Below are positions 9,176 through 19,439 of a DNA stretch of 64,000 nt, one piece after another; the first letter of the stretch is position 1; each line of letters opens with the position of its first letter. This DNA comes from Bathymodiolus brooksi (Eukaryota > Mollusca > Bivalvia > Mytilida > Modiolidae). Location of the stretch: NCBI GenBank assembly GCA_963680875.1, contig OY804579.1, forward strand, positions 16,755,506-16,819,505. The letters run 5' to 3'. The position numbers and the translations under genes were made by a program. Below the pieces are notes generated by a model that ran no database searches, was not told where the DNA came from, and saw only the letters and a list, made by a program, of their open reading frames with translations.

Positions 9176-10406
9176 ATACCGTACATATTTTTTTTTTAAT
9201 TACTGTAATCAATATTCATACCTGCGGAAAACATCAAACATTACAACACAAGCTCTAATGAGCTTTTAAATCCGACATAAGAATATGCATATATAAACAA
9301 TAAAACAAAAACATGCACACAATATTTAAAAAAACAAAAAAACAAAAAAAAACATTGTCATATTAAAATTTTCTATGAAATTTCATACCAAATTAAAATA
9401 TGAAAGCAATTTAAAACACAGCAGTAGCAGAAGCATAATTTAAAAGCACATTATATATTGATGTGAATAAACAAAAAGCATGGATAAAATGAGACACATA
9501 GAAACCAAACTTTTAAAAGCACATGCATCTATACAGATAGTATACTGTATACCAAATATCGTGTTAAATATTATTAATAAAATTAAGGACATCTTTGTTA
9601 TGCATTTGCGACAAAAATGTCAGAGAAGAGAAGTGTCCTGAAATATTCCATTCTACATATTGCGTGATATGAAAAATATGCAAATATTGTTGGTGAAACA
9701 CTATTGTCCTATTATTATCTTCTCTTAAGAGAACTGTTTTCCATGGGACAACACTATAGCAAAACTGTTCCCGAGGGAGCAGACAATAATATGTTTAGCA
9801 TACCGGTATAACATTCCATTGTGGACATAAAAGAAAAAACACACACTCAAAGTCAACATTATAATAATAATATGAGACAGGCACAACCTGTTTGAAGGAC
9901 GAAGTCCTATAATTTTAAGAGGGAGGCGTGAGAAGGGAATGTATTTTTTTTTTTTCAAGTACTTTCTAAAGTTTTTTTTTTATTATTTGGCTGGAGTTAT
10001 CTCTCTTTGACTTATGGCTGTTCCATTCATTTTACCTACGCCGCTCTTCCGCCGAGAATCTCGTAGAAAGAGATTTTTTTAATTATAATTTTATTTCAAG
10101 TTTATTTCGATTTTGCATAGAGTAAATAATTAAAGAAATGGGAATTTTTCATTGAAATATATATTTTTTGCGTTTCTAAATATCAATTGATCTATTTTTA
10201 AAACTTCCGGTGAAAAGATATTTGGCTATAAATAGATACATAGGAGTCGACTCCTATAGAAAGGAGGAAAAATCGTACAGCCTACAGTTAAAAGGAATTC
10301 GTCCTTTAATAACAAAATTGCCAAATCCCACCATGTTGACAGCAAACGATAAACTGACTACAACGCCGTCTATTTTAAGGTGTTGAGGTAAATCTTACAT
10401 AAACAT
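9176..10406. other. intronic stretch without recognised gene
   Basis: AT-rich intron. Near 9995-10070 it has GGAGTTATCTCTCTTTG, a common mussel-repeat word. At 10245-10258 there is a small palindrome, AGGAGTCGACTCCT. No exon is visible. Confidence 0.5.
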
Positions 10407-11096
10407 CACAGGCACTTGTTTCATTCAAAAAATATATGCCCCCTCCTCTTCCTTACTTCAAGGTAAACATCTACCCTTTTCATCTTCCCCACTTCGCCTC
10501 AATATTTTTCGCTTATTTGTGATCCTTTCGCTGACCCAATTATATCGTTACACTCCCGAGATATTTTCAGTCATTGAAACGGATACAGCCACTTCCGGTT
10601 TGCGCTGGATTTTTCATATGCATTTGGAATTCTCTAGACCGACCATGTGTAACAATGCCACATGATCATCTCCTCTCAAATGTAAAGTAAGCCTTTAAAA
10701 TACAGATAATTGTTCCAATGCAGATTATAAAAATATGTTCAACTCCAAATTACTGATATTTTGATTTATAAAGCAATTTTTTTTTAAATTTTCTAAATCG
10801 ATTGAAACCGGACCGGAAGTGGCTGTATCCGTTTCAATGACTGAAATTTTCACTAAGCCACGTTCGCTGACTATTCTTGTCCAATTCGTCTGAGGGGGGC
10901 CCGGTAGGTATATTTAAATGTGGCAGTCGAAAAGAGAAATATCTGGGGAGTGTAACGATATAATTGGGTCAGCGAAAGGATCACAAATAAGCGAAAAATA
11001 TTGAGGCGAAGTGGGGAAGGGGAAAAGGGTAGATGTTTACCTTGAAGTAAGGAAGAGGAGGGGGCGTATATATTTTGAATGAAACAAGTGCCTGTG
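10407..11096. mobile_element. large foldback (inverted-repeat) element
   Basis: The left arm 10407-10599 and right arm 10811-11096 are reverse complements of high identity, from CACAGGCACTTG to GCCACTTCCGGT. The right arm carries about 92 extra bases (about 10847-10938) that are missing from the left arm, bounded by a short GAAA repeat. The spacer is about 210 bp. No transposase is visible. Frames of 60-90 codons on the minus strand in the right arm are mirrored in the left arm and look noncoding. It lies in the last intron of the VWA gene. Confidence 0.85.
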
Positions 11097-12869
11097 CTAA
11101 ACATGTATAAATAACGCCAGAAAATGTATTCCACAGGTATATAGTTCCCACGGGAAATCGTTTCAAACTGATATAAACGCCCTGTTGCCAGGTATTGTCA
11201 CCGTTGCCAAGATTTTAAAAAGCATAAACTGTTCAAATTAGTCAACTCTAATCATCCAAAGAAATAAAGCATTTTCATATGTTTTTTGCTTAAATGTACT
11301 CATCTAAATACGGTAGAACTTCGATGGTGGTTCGAATTCGAAAGGACTGTGAAAATGTGTTCGCGTTATCGGAAGTTCGAGCCATCGAAATTCCGTATGA
11401 TACAAATTATTTACTCAAACCTACCTTAGAATATCGTCAAGTATGTAGAATGGAACGTACGTAGGCGACTTGATCACAAAGCAAATAATATACTGATGGT
11501 AATTTAATAACAAGGAAAATTAATAAACTGGAATGCCATAAATAATTTGGGAAAAAATATTTCAACTGAAAACCAGAGGTTACAGACGGTTGGTCGATAA
11601 GAGGTGACCAAGTGCGCGAAAAAAAATAGGCCAAATCACCAAAAAGTAATCTTACCAAGCACAAATTGCGGCTGGCCAGAAGGACCAGGCCCAATAGATG
11701 AAAAATAAGGCAACACATACCCTCAAACGGAAGTTCTGTCAAGGAAAATAACTGAACTTTATATGATAACAACCAAGATGGCATCTCCCACACACAGCGA
11801 TGCTGCGGTATTTAAAGAACACATACTCTGTCCATGCACATGTTTCACATTGTCAACCCTGAATACTTCACTGAATAATGCCTATTGCTCGGCCAAGACA
11901 AAAGTTGCATAGAACATTTGTCATAGTTTAAGTTACTCGAAATCGAAAAGTTCCTTCAATTACTGTGAGTAATGACGTGACATTAAAATTAGTTTTATTT
12001 CAATACACTTAAATACAGACTTATACAGCAGACACAAAAGTGGCGACGCATAGAAGTGTGGCATGGGGCGCACCGTCCCCTCTAGCTACGCTTCTTCTTA
12101 AAACTCATACTGACATTTTTATAGGTGGTTAATTGTTATAATAAGGTATCTACGGAACCGTAAGTCTTATGTTTTTGTGACCATTAAAAACGAAAACAAA
12201 GACATTTTAGCTACGGTTTCGCAGCAATATAATAGAGGAGCGTCATTATCAAAATAATTGTTATAAAAATATTGTATGTGAAGATGATTTTATTTTACAC
12301 TTTTGTTTGTAGTTTTCTCTCTTAACGTTTATGTATTTGAATATTTTAAACGATGTTTTATATTATTTGCACGTCCAAATTCTACAATCTAGCGCGCCCG
12401 ATTCTTGTCCACGTGTTTTCGTCTATTACTAGTAAGTACACATGTATGTAAAGATAGATATAATAAAAGGATCATAGTCGTGATGAGTTTCGTGTGTCTA
12501 TGTTTTTCCTCATGAGAATCATGAGCTTTCAAGGAACGCCAATCATGCATTTTTACATATAATTTTGATTCGTATGATAATGGTGCTCTTCTAAGCGGTA
12601 TCATGCGCGTACTTTAGCATGTAAATTTGGTTCACATGATATTGAATTATTTTCCATGGCAAAGTAATGTGCGAATGAGACAGTGTTTTGCGTGCAAGAT
12701 TCTGTCGAATCTGGTTGTGTAGATATCGAATGGATCAACGGTTTATTCGAGTTATCCGAGGTACAACTATTACAAAAGGATCATATGTTTGTGATCATTA
12801 ATTTCACTTTCATTTTTTTAATGAAAACCTTTTTTAAATTAATGCAATACATATGTGTTCTACTTTCAG
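11097..12869. other. intronic stretch, no exon found
   Basis: At 11310-11400 there is an imperfect inverted repeat around GAACTTCGATGG and CCATCGAAATTCC; a related copy, reverse-complemented, occurs near 27830-27880. A minus-strand open frame at 11437-11793 has no recognisable domain and I do not call it. The frame just upstream of 12870 remains open back to 12683 but is intron read-through. Confidence 0.5.
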
Positions 12870-13801
12870 AAAAGTGGCACCTTTTCCCCCATGTCTGTAC
12901 AACGTACAATTTGGAACATGACAAAATGAGGTTCGAACATCCTTTCTCAAAGTTGAAATACTTGATGTGTGACAAAATTGGCCAATTATATGTTGTACAC
13001 TGTCCTCAAAACCAGTCTTATTACCAAACATGTGAACAGTGTGTTGGGGAAGGATCCAGCTGTCCCATTATTAAAGATCAATTGACCGGAATAGTAAACC
13101 CATGCTCCCTTGAAAACCTACTAAAGGGCAATTTTTTCTTTACGTATCCACCAGATGTTACCAAATTTATTCATTGTGATGTATGGGGTAAACCTTGGGT
13201 TATGACCTGCCAAATGGAAGAAGAATGGGATCAAAATGAACTTACCTGCATTGTTCCATCAGCTTATAACAACCCGTGTCGAGGTCGGAGTAATACAGAC
13301 CCACTTTATTATGCGTATCCATGTGACCCACACAAGTTCATACAGTGCGATCTTTGGCATGAATCCTTCCTTAGGACTTGTCAATTAAACTTTGTCTTCA
13401 GTCCACATGCAGGAAACTGCGTTCCACGAAATGTGTATACTCCACCAACGCATAACCCAAATATCGATTGCCCACGTTTTTCTGTAACCCATTCACATCT
13501 ATCTCAAACGACTCCTAGTTTCATTCCTGGAAATGGCGCTGTAACTGGTTCTAATTTTCCTACATATACATTTTGCTCCAACTGCCAGCCGTACCATGCA
13601 CCATGCACATCAGATCACCTTATCAATGGAGATTTGTGGTTTCCGGTAAGTGGGAATCGTCACCAGTATATTCAGTGTGATTTAACTGGACGTATGTACT
13701 TGAAAGATTGTCCACATGGATCTTACTTCTTTGATGATGCTACAAATACTTGCGTCGATGGACCGTTTCAAATAGATCATAATTTTGGAGTTGGAAAATA
13801 A
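12870..13801 (+). CDS. terminal exon: four chitin-binding (peritrophin-A/CBM14-like) domains
   Basis: The acceptor is TTCTACTTTCAG ending at 12869; the exon starts in phase 1, matching the donor phase at 8648, and ends at a TAA (13799-13801). It encodes about 310 residues. Three segments have the peritrophin-A pattern of six cysteines with aromatic residues: 13097-13250 (NPCSLENLL, KFIHCD), 13271-13423 (NPCRG, DPHKFIQCDLW, GNCV) and 13606-13756 (APCTS, HQYIQCDLTG, NTCV). A more divergent one covers 12895-13070 (LMCDKIGQLYVVHC). The PHKFIQCD motif is typical of the chitin-binding domains in Pif and BMSP. A Thr/Pro/Ser-rich linker separates the third and fourth domains. The product should be secreted and bind chitin, probably in the shell or another cuticular matrix. 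No canonical AATAAA is seen close after the stop. The main uncertainty is whether it belongs to the same transcript as the VWA exon. Confidence 0.88.
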
Positions 13802-13904
13802 TAACGTTATCATATTTATATAAAAAATGTATGGAGAATAACGTTGATATATAATACACTAATAATTGCAAGAAGAACATTTGTTTATCAATTATTATAT
13901 TCAG

Positions 13905-14212
13905 TCTCTCTCGGTGGTGTAATGGTAAGAATTATTGTTCTCTGTGAGTTGTATAGAACGTGGGTTCGGTCCCCAGTCGGGTCAAATCAAAGACTATGAG
14001 ATTGGTTTTTTGCAGTTTCTCCTCTAAGCACACGGCAGTAAGGAGTAAGATATAAAAAAAATGACTTGTTCGGAATTTTGTTTCAGTGTGTTCGTACAAT
14101 AAAACTCCAGCGTGTGAGTCTAGTACAAAACATACATAATTATAACTCATTTGTTATCCACATAAATACATGGCCATCATATTGATGAAATATTGCTCAC
14201 TCACTCAATATA
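13905..14212 (+). mobile_element. SINE-2 copy, plus orientation
   Basis: It begins with a tRNA-like head: A-box GGTGTAATGGTAAG and B-box GTGGGTTCGGTCCCC. The body is shared with 28345-28735 and 42854-43222 (reverse), and the tail ends in TTGCTCACTCACTC. It is internally shorter than the copy at 28345. It starts about 100 bp after the stop codon of the chitin-binding exon, so it may lie in the 3' UTR. Confidence 0.85.
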
Positions 14213-14845
14213 TGACAGGAATCCTCCATTTTTATTTGACAAATGACTCGAACCCTCATTATATTTTAATCTGTTGCCCATGAATACTCGCTCACGAAAA
14301 CATATTCAATCGTATCCTCGTGTTAGAAACCTTCTGCATACATGTATGTAAATTACAAGAATATACTTTCGCGTTGTTCGATGACAGATACTAAAATAGT
14401 ATTGAAATGAAAAGGTTAAACAATAATGGCCAACAAATTTCACTTGATGCAAAGGCAGGAACAACCTTTTCATGACAAGAATACAGAAAAGACGACAGAA
14501 GATAAAAATAGCTGGCTGTTGTGCATCTAGATGCTGGCTTGGGAATTAACGAAGGGAGACAACCCAATAATCTTTTTTCAGTTTTTCCGTCATTACATTT
14601 TTTATAGCAACTGTAAAATATTTCGGGTGTATAAATGTAATGCTGTATCTGTAAAATACCATGTACACAAGACGATACAATTAACGGTTACCATATGAAA
14701 TATCGTATGTCAAAAGATAACAATAAATCCTTGGACAATGGCCAAAACAAGATTTGAAGAAGGGGTGAAAATCGGGTCTAAATAACTCTTTCACCCCACC
14801 ATATGTACATGTATGTATCTATCCCAAACCAGGACGCAGGTGGAT
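14213..14845. other. intergenic stretch, nothing recognised
   Basis: AT-rich sequence between a SINE and element E. I see no coding or structural signal. Confidence 0.5.
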
Positions 14846-15695
14846 TTAGAACAGATTCGTTAGCTCACCTTGCCAAAGGCAATGTGATCTTTTGTCATCA
14901 CTTGGCGTCCGTCGTCTGTCGTCCGTTAACTTTTCACATTTTAATCTTCTCCTCTGAAAGCCAAATGAAGTGAAACTTGGTAGGAAGCATCTATGGAAGG
15001 TCCTCTCTAAAGATTGCTCATTTTGTTCCGATCCAATAACAAGCATGGCCGACATAGACAATTCTTGTTTCTGATTGGTTAATTTCTAAAAAAAAAATCG
15101 TTTCCTCTGAAACGCTTGGCCAAATGAACCGAAACTTGGTAGGAAGCATCTATGGCAGGTCCTCTATAAAGATTGCTCATTTCGTCCCGATTCGTTAACA
15201 AACATGGCCGCCACAGGCAATTCTTGTTTCTGATTGGTTAATTTCTAAAAAAAATCTTTTCCTCTGAAACTGCTTGGCTAAATGAATCGAAACTTGGTAG
15301 GAAGCATCCTTGGAAGGTCCTCTATAAAGATTGCTAATTTATTTCCGATCCGTTAACAAACATGGCCGCCACAGGCAATTCTTGTTTCTGATTGGTTGAT
15401 TTCTAAAAAATCTTCTTTGAAACCGCTTTGCCAAATGAATCAAAACTCGGTAGGAAACATTCTTGGAAGGTCATCTATAAATATTGCGCATTTAGTTCCC
15501 ATCCGTTAATAAACATGGCCACCATAGGCCATTCTTGTTTCTGATTGGTCGATTTCTAAAATTCTTCTCTGCAACTGCTTAGCCAAATGAACCGAAACTT
15601 GGTGGGAAGCACCTATGGAAGGTTCTGTATTAAGTTTCCTCAAAGCAGAATGAAAGGTGAGCGACACAGGCTCAGCCCATTGAGCCTCTAGTCTT
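14846..15695 (+). mobile_element. element E copy with about 155-bp internal tandem repeats
   Basis: It begins GTTAGCTCACCTTGCCAAAG and ends GAGCGACACAGGCTCA then GAGCCTCTAGT. The core is about five tandem copies of a 153-159 bp unit, shown by CATGGCC at 15044, 15203, 15361 and 15514; each unit has TTCTTGTTTCTGATTGGT and GAAACTTGGTAGGAAGCAT. Related copies are at 19440-20697 (minus), 22836-23955 and 23985-24993. There is no transposase, so this is a non-autonomous dispersed repeat of unknown class. Confidence 0.85.
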
Positions 15696-16897
15696 AATTT
15701 GTGTCTATGTTTTTCAGTAATATGCTCAATTTTTGAACAGGTTATAAGGGCATGTAACCTGGTTTGGGGCCGTTTAGGCTTAATAAACCGCGAAGCCAAT
15801 AATATGACAGTCTAGTCAAAAACAGCGGGGCCCATGAAAAGTCGGACCCATTCCAACTGTTCATTAATTTGCTTCACATTGTCAAAAGCAAGAGCAATCT
15901 GGTGGTGCCCAGATGCGTCTCGTTTTTGGTCCTAAATTGGTAATCAGTTGACCCACAGCAGGGGCGGTTCCAGGATTTCAAGTTGGGGGGGGGGGGGGGG
16001 GGGGGCGCACTTAAAAAAATTGCGCCGAGCGGAGGGAGGCGCGAAAATTGTTGGGGCATTTCGTGTGAAAAATCACGATTTTACGCCAAAAAATCATATT
16101 TTTTTCCAATTTTAGGGGGGCGCGCGCCTAGATCCGCCCCTGCATAGTACAGAAGCAGAGTGGTGGTTGGCATGGTCATGCAGTGGGTCTGAAGAAAATA
16201 TGAAAAGCTTGCAGCATACGGATGCACAGATGCCCGAATTTACGATCTGAAAAGGCCAACTGAGCCTTTGGGTATCTTGTTTCTTTTGTGTGCTTCCGAT
16301 ATGGAACAACTAAAAAAAAACTTCATAGAGAACTATCCAATAAACATTCATATCAAGTTTGGTTACAATTAGCCCAGTGGTTGCAGAGAAGAAGATTTAA
16401 AACACCCAACCCCCTTTTTGACACCTTTGGGTCTCTCCTTTATGTACTTCCGATCAATAAAAAACAAAAACAAACTTTTTAGAGGTCCATCAAAACTGAG
16501 TTAGGTTCCCAGTGGTTTCAGAGAAGAAGATTAATAAAGGGCAGAGAGAAGCATACACAACCGCAGCATGTCACACAGTGAAAGTTGAACAGGTATACAT
16601 GTATATTAAAGGCACAGGCTACGAATACGACGGAAACGTATTCGTAGCCTGGGTTCTACAAGTACGACGGGCGGAAGTTGTGACTAAATGATCAACCGGT
16701 TTCCGGACATGGACATCTATTAGAGGCTGCGAATACGACGGATTTTTGTTTTCTTAAATATATTGTTTTAAGACATTTATTACTGTGATACTATAAAGTT
16801 TAAAGGAAAAAAATATACATAGATATTTTTTAATTTAAGAATTATCATATACAATTCAATTTTTTTTTAAAGATTGTTAGACCATATATGTATAAAC
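15696..16897. repeat. mixed repeat region with element E-related pieces
   Basis: 16260-16560 carries E-related words in minus sense (AGTTTGGTTACAATTAGCCC, GGTTGCAGAGAAGAAGATT) and resembles 19080-19345. A 13-bp perfect palindrome pair, GGCTACGAATACG with CGTATTCGTAGCC, occurs at about 16618-16650. The hAT-like MITE at 15959 lies inside. No gene is seen. Confidence 0.6.
15959..16142. mobile_element. hAT-like MITE, copy 1
   Basis: The termini are CAGGGGCGGTTCCAGG and, reverse-complemented, CAGGGGCGGATCTAGG. It contains a poly-G tract and a CACGATTTTACGCC core shared with the copy at 56856. Flanks CACAG and CATAG may be a decayed 5-bp target-site duplication. The CAGGG ends and 5-bp duplication suggest a hAT-type element; the superfamily is inferred from termini only. 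Confidence 0.8.
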
Positions 16898-17136
16898 CTA
16901 GCTGCGGAACCGTTGCCCTTATGGTCCTTGGCCAATTTTTGTGATATTTGCAGACCCGATAGGGCTACGGATTTCACCCTATCAAAAACTTTCGAAACTG
17001 TTAAGTTAATATGTTACGCCGCTTTTTTGCAACCCAGTTTCGAAAGTTTGTGATAGGGTGAAATCCGTAGCCCTATCGGGTCTGCAAATATCAGAAAACT
17101 GGCAAAGGACCATAAGGGCTACGGTTCCGCAGCTAG
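16898..17136. mobile_element. foldback element with about 103-bp arms
   Basis: Arm 16898-17000 is nearly the reverse complement of 17035-17136, from CTAGCTGCGGAACCG to TTTCGAAACTG, with a 34-bp spacer. The similarity continues in weaker form outward (ACCATA... on both sides). It would form a long hairpin if transcribed. No protein is encoded. Confidence 0.88.
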
Positions 17137-17169
17137 TACGTTTATGGTAAGACTCGCTGAAGTTATACA

Positions 17170-17544
17170 TTACAAAACATTCACACCTTGAACTTTTTTC
17201 ATTTCCTTCAGTAAAGCTTGCAGGTTAGCCTCATCAGCTCCCTTGCTCGAGGATGCCATGTTATGGATGTCTTTTAGTATCACAACCTTCCCTGTAGTCT
17301 TGTGTATGTGGTCTTGCAGTATCCTTTTGTTGGGCTTAAATTTCAAAACGCTTTCAATTTCATTTGTTTGTCCACTGTCGAGACGTCTTTGGTGAAACAG
17401 GTGGTTGAAAGCTGCCTTTGAAACCTCATGGTTATGCCGTTCATGGACGATGTTCGTTATTTCCAGAGTTTCACCATCTTTACAACGAACTCTTATAGAC
17501 ATAGGACATAGGAGAAGACAAGAGGGGTGCCCATAGGTTAACAC
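17170..17544 (-). pseudogene. ZSWIM3-like / transposase-related fragment
   Basis: A 124-codon minus-strand frame ends in a stop at 17170. It contains IRVRCKDGETLEI, HERHNHEVSKAAF, a QRRLD motif, LKFKPNKRILQDHI, TTGKVVILKDIHNM and a C-terminal helix. This order (zinc-finger-like HNH end, short basic segment, then TGK.V.LKDI) resembles the N-terminal region of ZSWIM1/ZSWIM3-like proteins, which are related to MULE-type transposases. The catalytic RNase H-like domain and SWIM finger are absent, and no exon structure is seen around it. The first M is probably not a true start. It lies right beside a foldback element. It could be a transposon relic or one exon of a larger gene. The family assignment is from memory of motif order and is moderate. 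Confidence 0.5.
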
Positions 17545-18173
17545 AACTTTAATTTGCCAAAAATAGTTAACAGTTAATAAATTTTTATAAAAACATAACT
17601 GAAAAATTGCCCAAAATACCTTAACAGAGATCTTTTTTGAAAATAATTAGTGTTGGGAATTGTGAGTTGTACTCTGAGAAGTACTCATACCAGTGAAATC
17701 TCATGGGCTTAATCGTTCGGGGGAGTTTATTTCTGAAACCATAAGAGATAGAGAAAATCTGTCGATATGTCTCATTTTACTATTTGAAACGTTGACTCCC
17801 TTTAGCCTCCTTTAACCCCAATAATCTTTGAACCCATAAGCACTACATTGGTCAAATCTGATTGAAAAACATAATCTAGGAGTGTAAAAGAAATATACAT
17901 GTAATTGAAAATAATTAAACAATTAATTCAAAGAAAAATATGTGCTAAATATGCCTTACAAATATGTGAAATTTTGGAATTTGGGCCCATTTTAGACCCC
18001 TTTTCGTAAGAAATAAATGCTAGAGAATACCGAAGGGGCAATCAAAATGGACAATCCAGAGAAACTGGCAACATCGGTTACACAAGACACAATATGAAGA
18101 CAAACAAAGCAAAAAAAACAACACAATATGTGTTTGACACCAATATGCGCAAACACGAATAACGTAATTAAGA
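17545..18173. other. intergenic stretch with a D4 repeat fragment
   Basis: 18010-18130 contains GAATACCGAAGGGGCAATCA and ACACAATATGTGTT-GACACC words, which also occur at 41885-42035; I label this dispersed repeat D4. Otherwise it is AT-rich with no recognised gene. Confidence 0.6.
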
Positions 18174-18178
18174 CATGA

Positions 18179-18272
18179 TCTAACCCGAATAATCCAGTCG
18201 TTATATTACGCTCCCGCTGGTCGCTCATCCAGCGATAGTGCCGATAGAGGGCGCAGTATTATTCGAGTTAGA
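18179..18272. mobile_element. 94-bp MITE with 5-bp target-site duplication
   Basis: The ends are TCTAACCCGAATAAT and ATTATTCGAGTTAGA, which form a 14-of-15 inverted repeat. It is flanked by CATGA on both sides (18174-18178 and 18273-18277). The interior is GC-richer than its surroundings (CTCCCGCTGGTCGCTC). Confidence 0.75.
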
Positions 18273-18277
18273 CATGA

Positions 18278-19439
18278 TCATGAACCCTCCTACAAACAAC
18301 TGGAGTTAATGACGAACAGAACATCGTTTTTATGGGGGAAACCATAGCAGACATCAAAACATGGAAATCAGAACGTAAAGACACATAATAGAACAACACA
18401 AAAAAGTAAAACGATGAGTAAGAAAACTTTTTTATGGTCCATCAATAACTCATATAGATGATATTTTTGCAAAAAGCTGCATTAAAATTGGATGAAAATT
18501 TAAAAAGTTCATATTTTGTTGACTCCTTTCAGCCGAGTTTATTTCCGAAACCGCAAAAGATAGAGGATATCAGAAGCTCTCTGTTCAATAAATTAAAAGT
18601 AAAAAACCTATTAAAATAGGAAATAAAACAGCAAAATAGTTTATGGCCCATCAATAACCTATTATGATAATCATTTTGCCAAAAAAAAAGTGCATTAAAA
18701 TTGGATGAATAATAAAAGTTAAAAATTTGAAATTTCCCACTTTTGGATTCCTATGATGTCAAGACAGGTAATAGCTACATAATAACGCTATTCCTTTTTC
18801 TGAAAGGGATTTCCTAAGGAATTCATTAACAAAAACCCATCAAATTCAGATGAAAAATAACCTATAAACATCCATTTTTGCACCTTAGGAATTCTTGTTT
18901 GTAAACGGGTAGGGTGGCAATATCCCAAATTAATACCAACCTTTACTGAGTGCCAATGATCATTGTGTTCAAAATTCAAAAGATCCCTCAACTACAAGTT
19001 ATCACATGAAAACCATTCTGTCTATAGATGGAAGATGATGACCAAACCGCCATAACATAATACCACCGTATAATCTTGTTTCTAATTATCATCCAATGAA
19101 CATTCCTACCAAGTTTGGTTTCAATTGGATCAGTGGTTTGGAGAAGAAGATTACAAACAAACAACACTCTTTTTGAAACATTTTGGCCTCGTTTCTTTTG
19201 TGTACTTCCGATCAACAAAAAACATCAACGTTTTAGAGGACTATCCAATAAACATTCTTGCCCAGTTTGGTTTTAATTGGCCCAGTGGTTCAGAGAAGAA
19301 GATTAAAATGTTAAAGTTTATGAATGAAGACCATGATGGGTGCCAAAGCGATGGCAAACAATGCTAACAATGGATGCCACCTGATATTTGACTAGATAAG
19401 TAAAGCTAAAACTGAATCGACCTAATCACTAAAAGTTAA
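18278..19439. other. repeat-derived stretch without gene
   Basis: Contains two related blocks (about 18430-18560 and 18640-18730) with ATGGTCCATCAATAAC/GCATTAAAATTGGATGAA, so an internal duplication of about 200 bp. 19080-19345 is E-related (AAGTTTGGTTTCAATTGG, CAGAGAAGAAGATTA). No gene is seen. Confidence 0.55.

Larger units (their letters stand above)
1..13801 (+). other. gene model: VWA plus chitin-binding shell-matrix-type gene, 3' portion
   Basis: Five exons were joined by splice sites and reading phase. Exon 1400-1584 ends in phase 1, 3837-3928 begins in phase 1 and ends in phase 0, 7813-8050 can only be open in phase 0 and ends in phase 1, 8595-8648 runs phase 1 to 1, and 12870-13801 begins in phase 1 and carries the stop. 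The order VWA end, cysteine linker, then several peritrophin-A domains matches secreted shell-matrix proteins such as BMSP of mussels and Pif of pearl oysters, which bind chitin and organise calcium carbonate. Unlike Pif97, no laminin-G region follows. The 5' part, including the signal peptide and the start of the VWA domain, lies outside the window, so the number of VWA domains is unknown. Repeat arrays fill the introns. Extra exons could have been missed. Orthology to BMSP is inference; the domain content is well supported. Confidence 0.72.

Noticed and set aside
8770..9199. DKDII / IISLS repeat proteins
   Set aside because: They are products of the 15-bp minisatellite, open on both strands because of unit length.
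11437..11793. A 118-codon minus-strand gene in the last intron
   Set aside because: Hydrophobic low-complexity peptide, no known motif, no splice context.
12683..12869. 5' extension of the chitin-binding frame to an upstream ATG
   Set aside because: A good acceptor at 12869 and phase agreement with the previous exon indicate that this is intron read-through.
13905..13985. A functional tRNA gene
   Set aside because: A- and B-boxes are present but the cloverleaf is not convincing and the sequence continues into a SINE-2 body found elsewhere.
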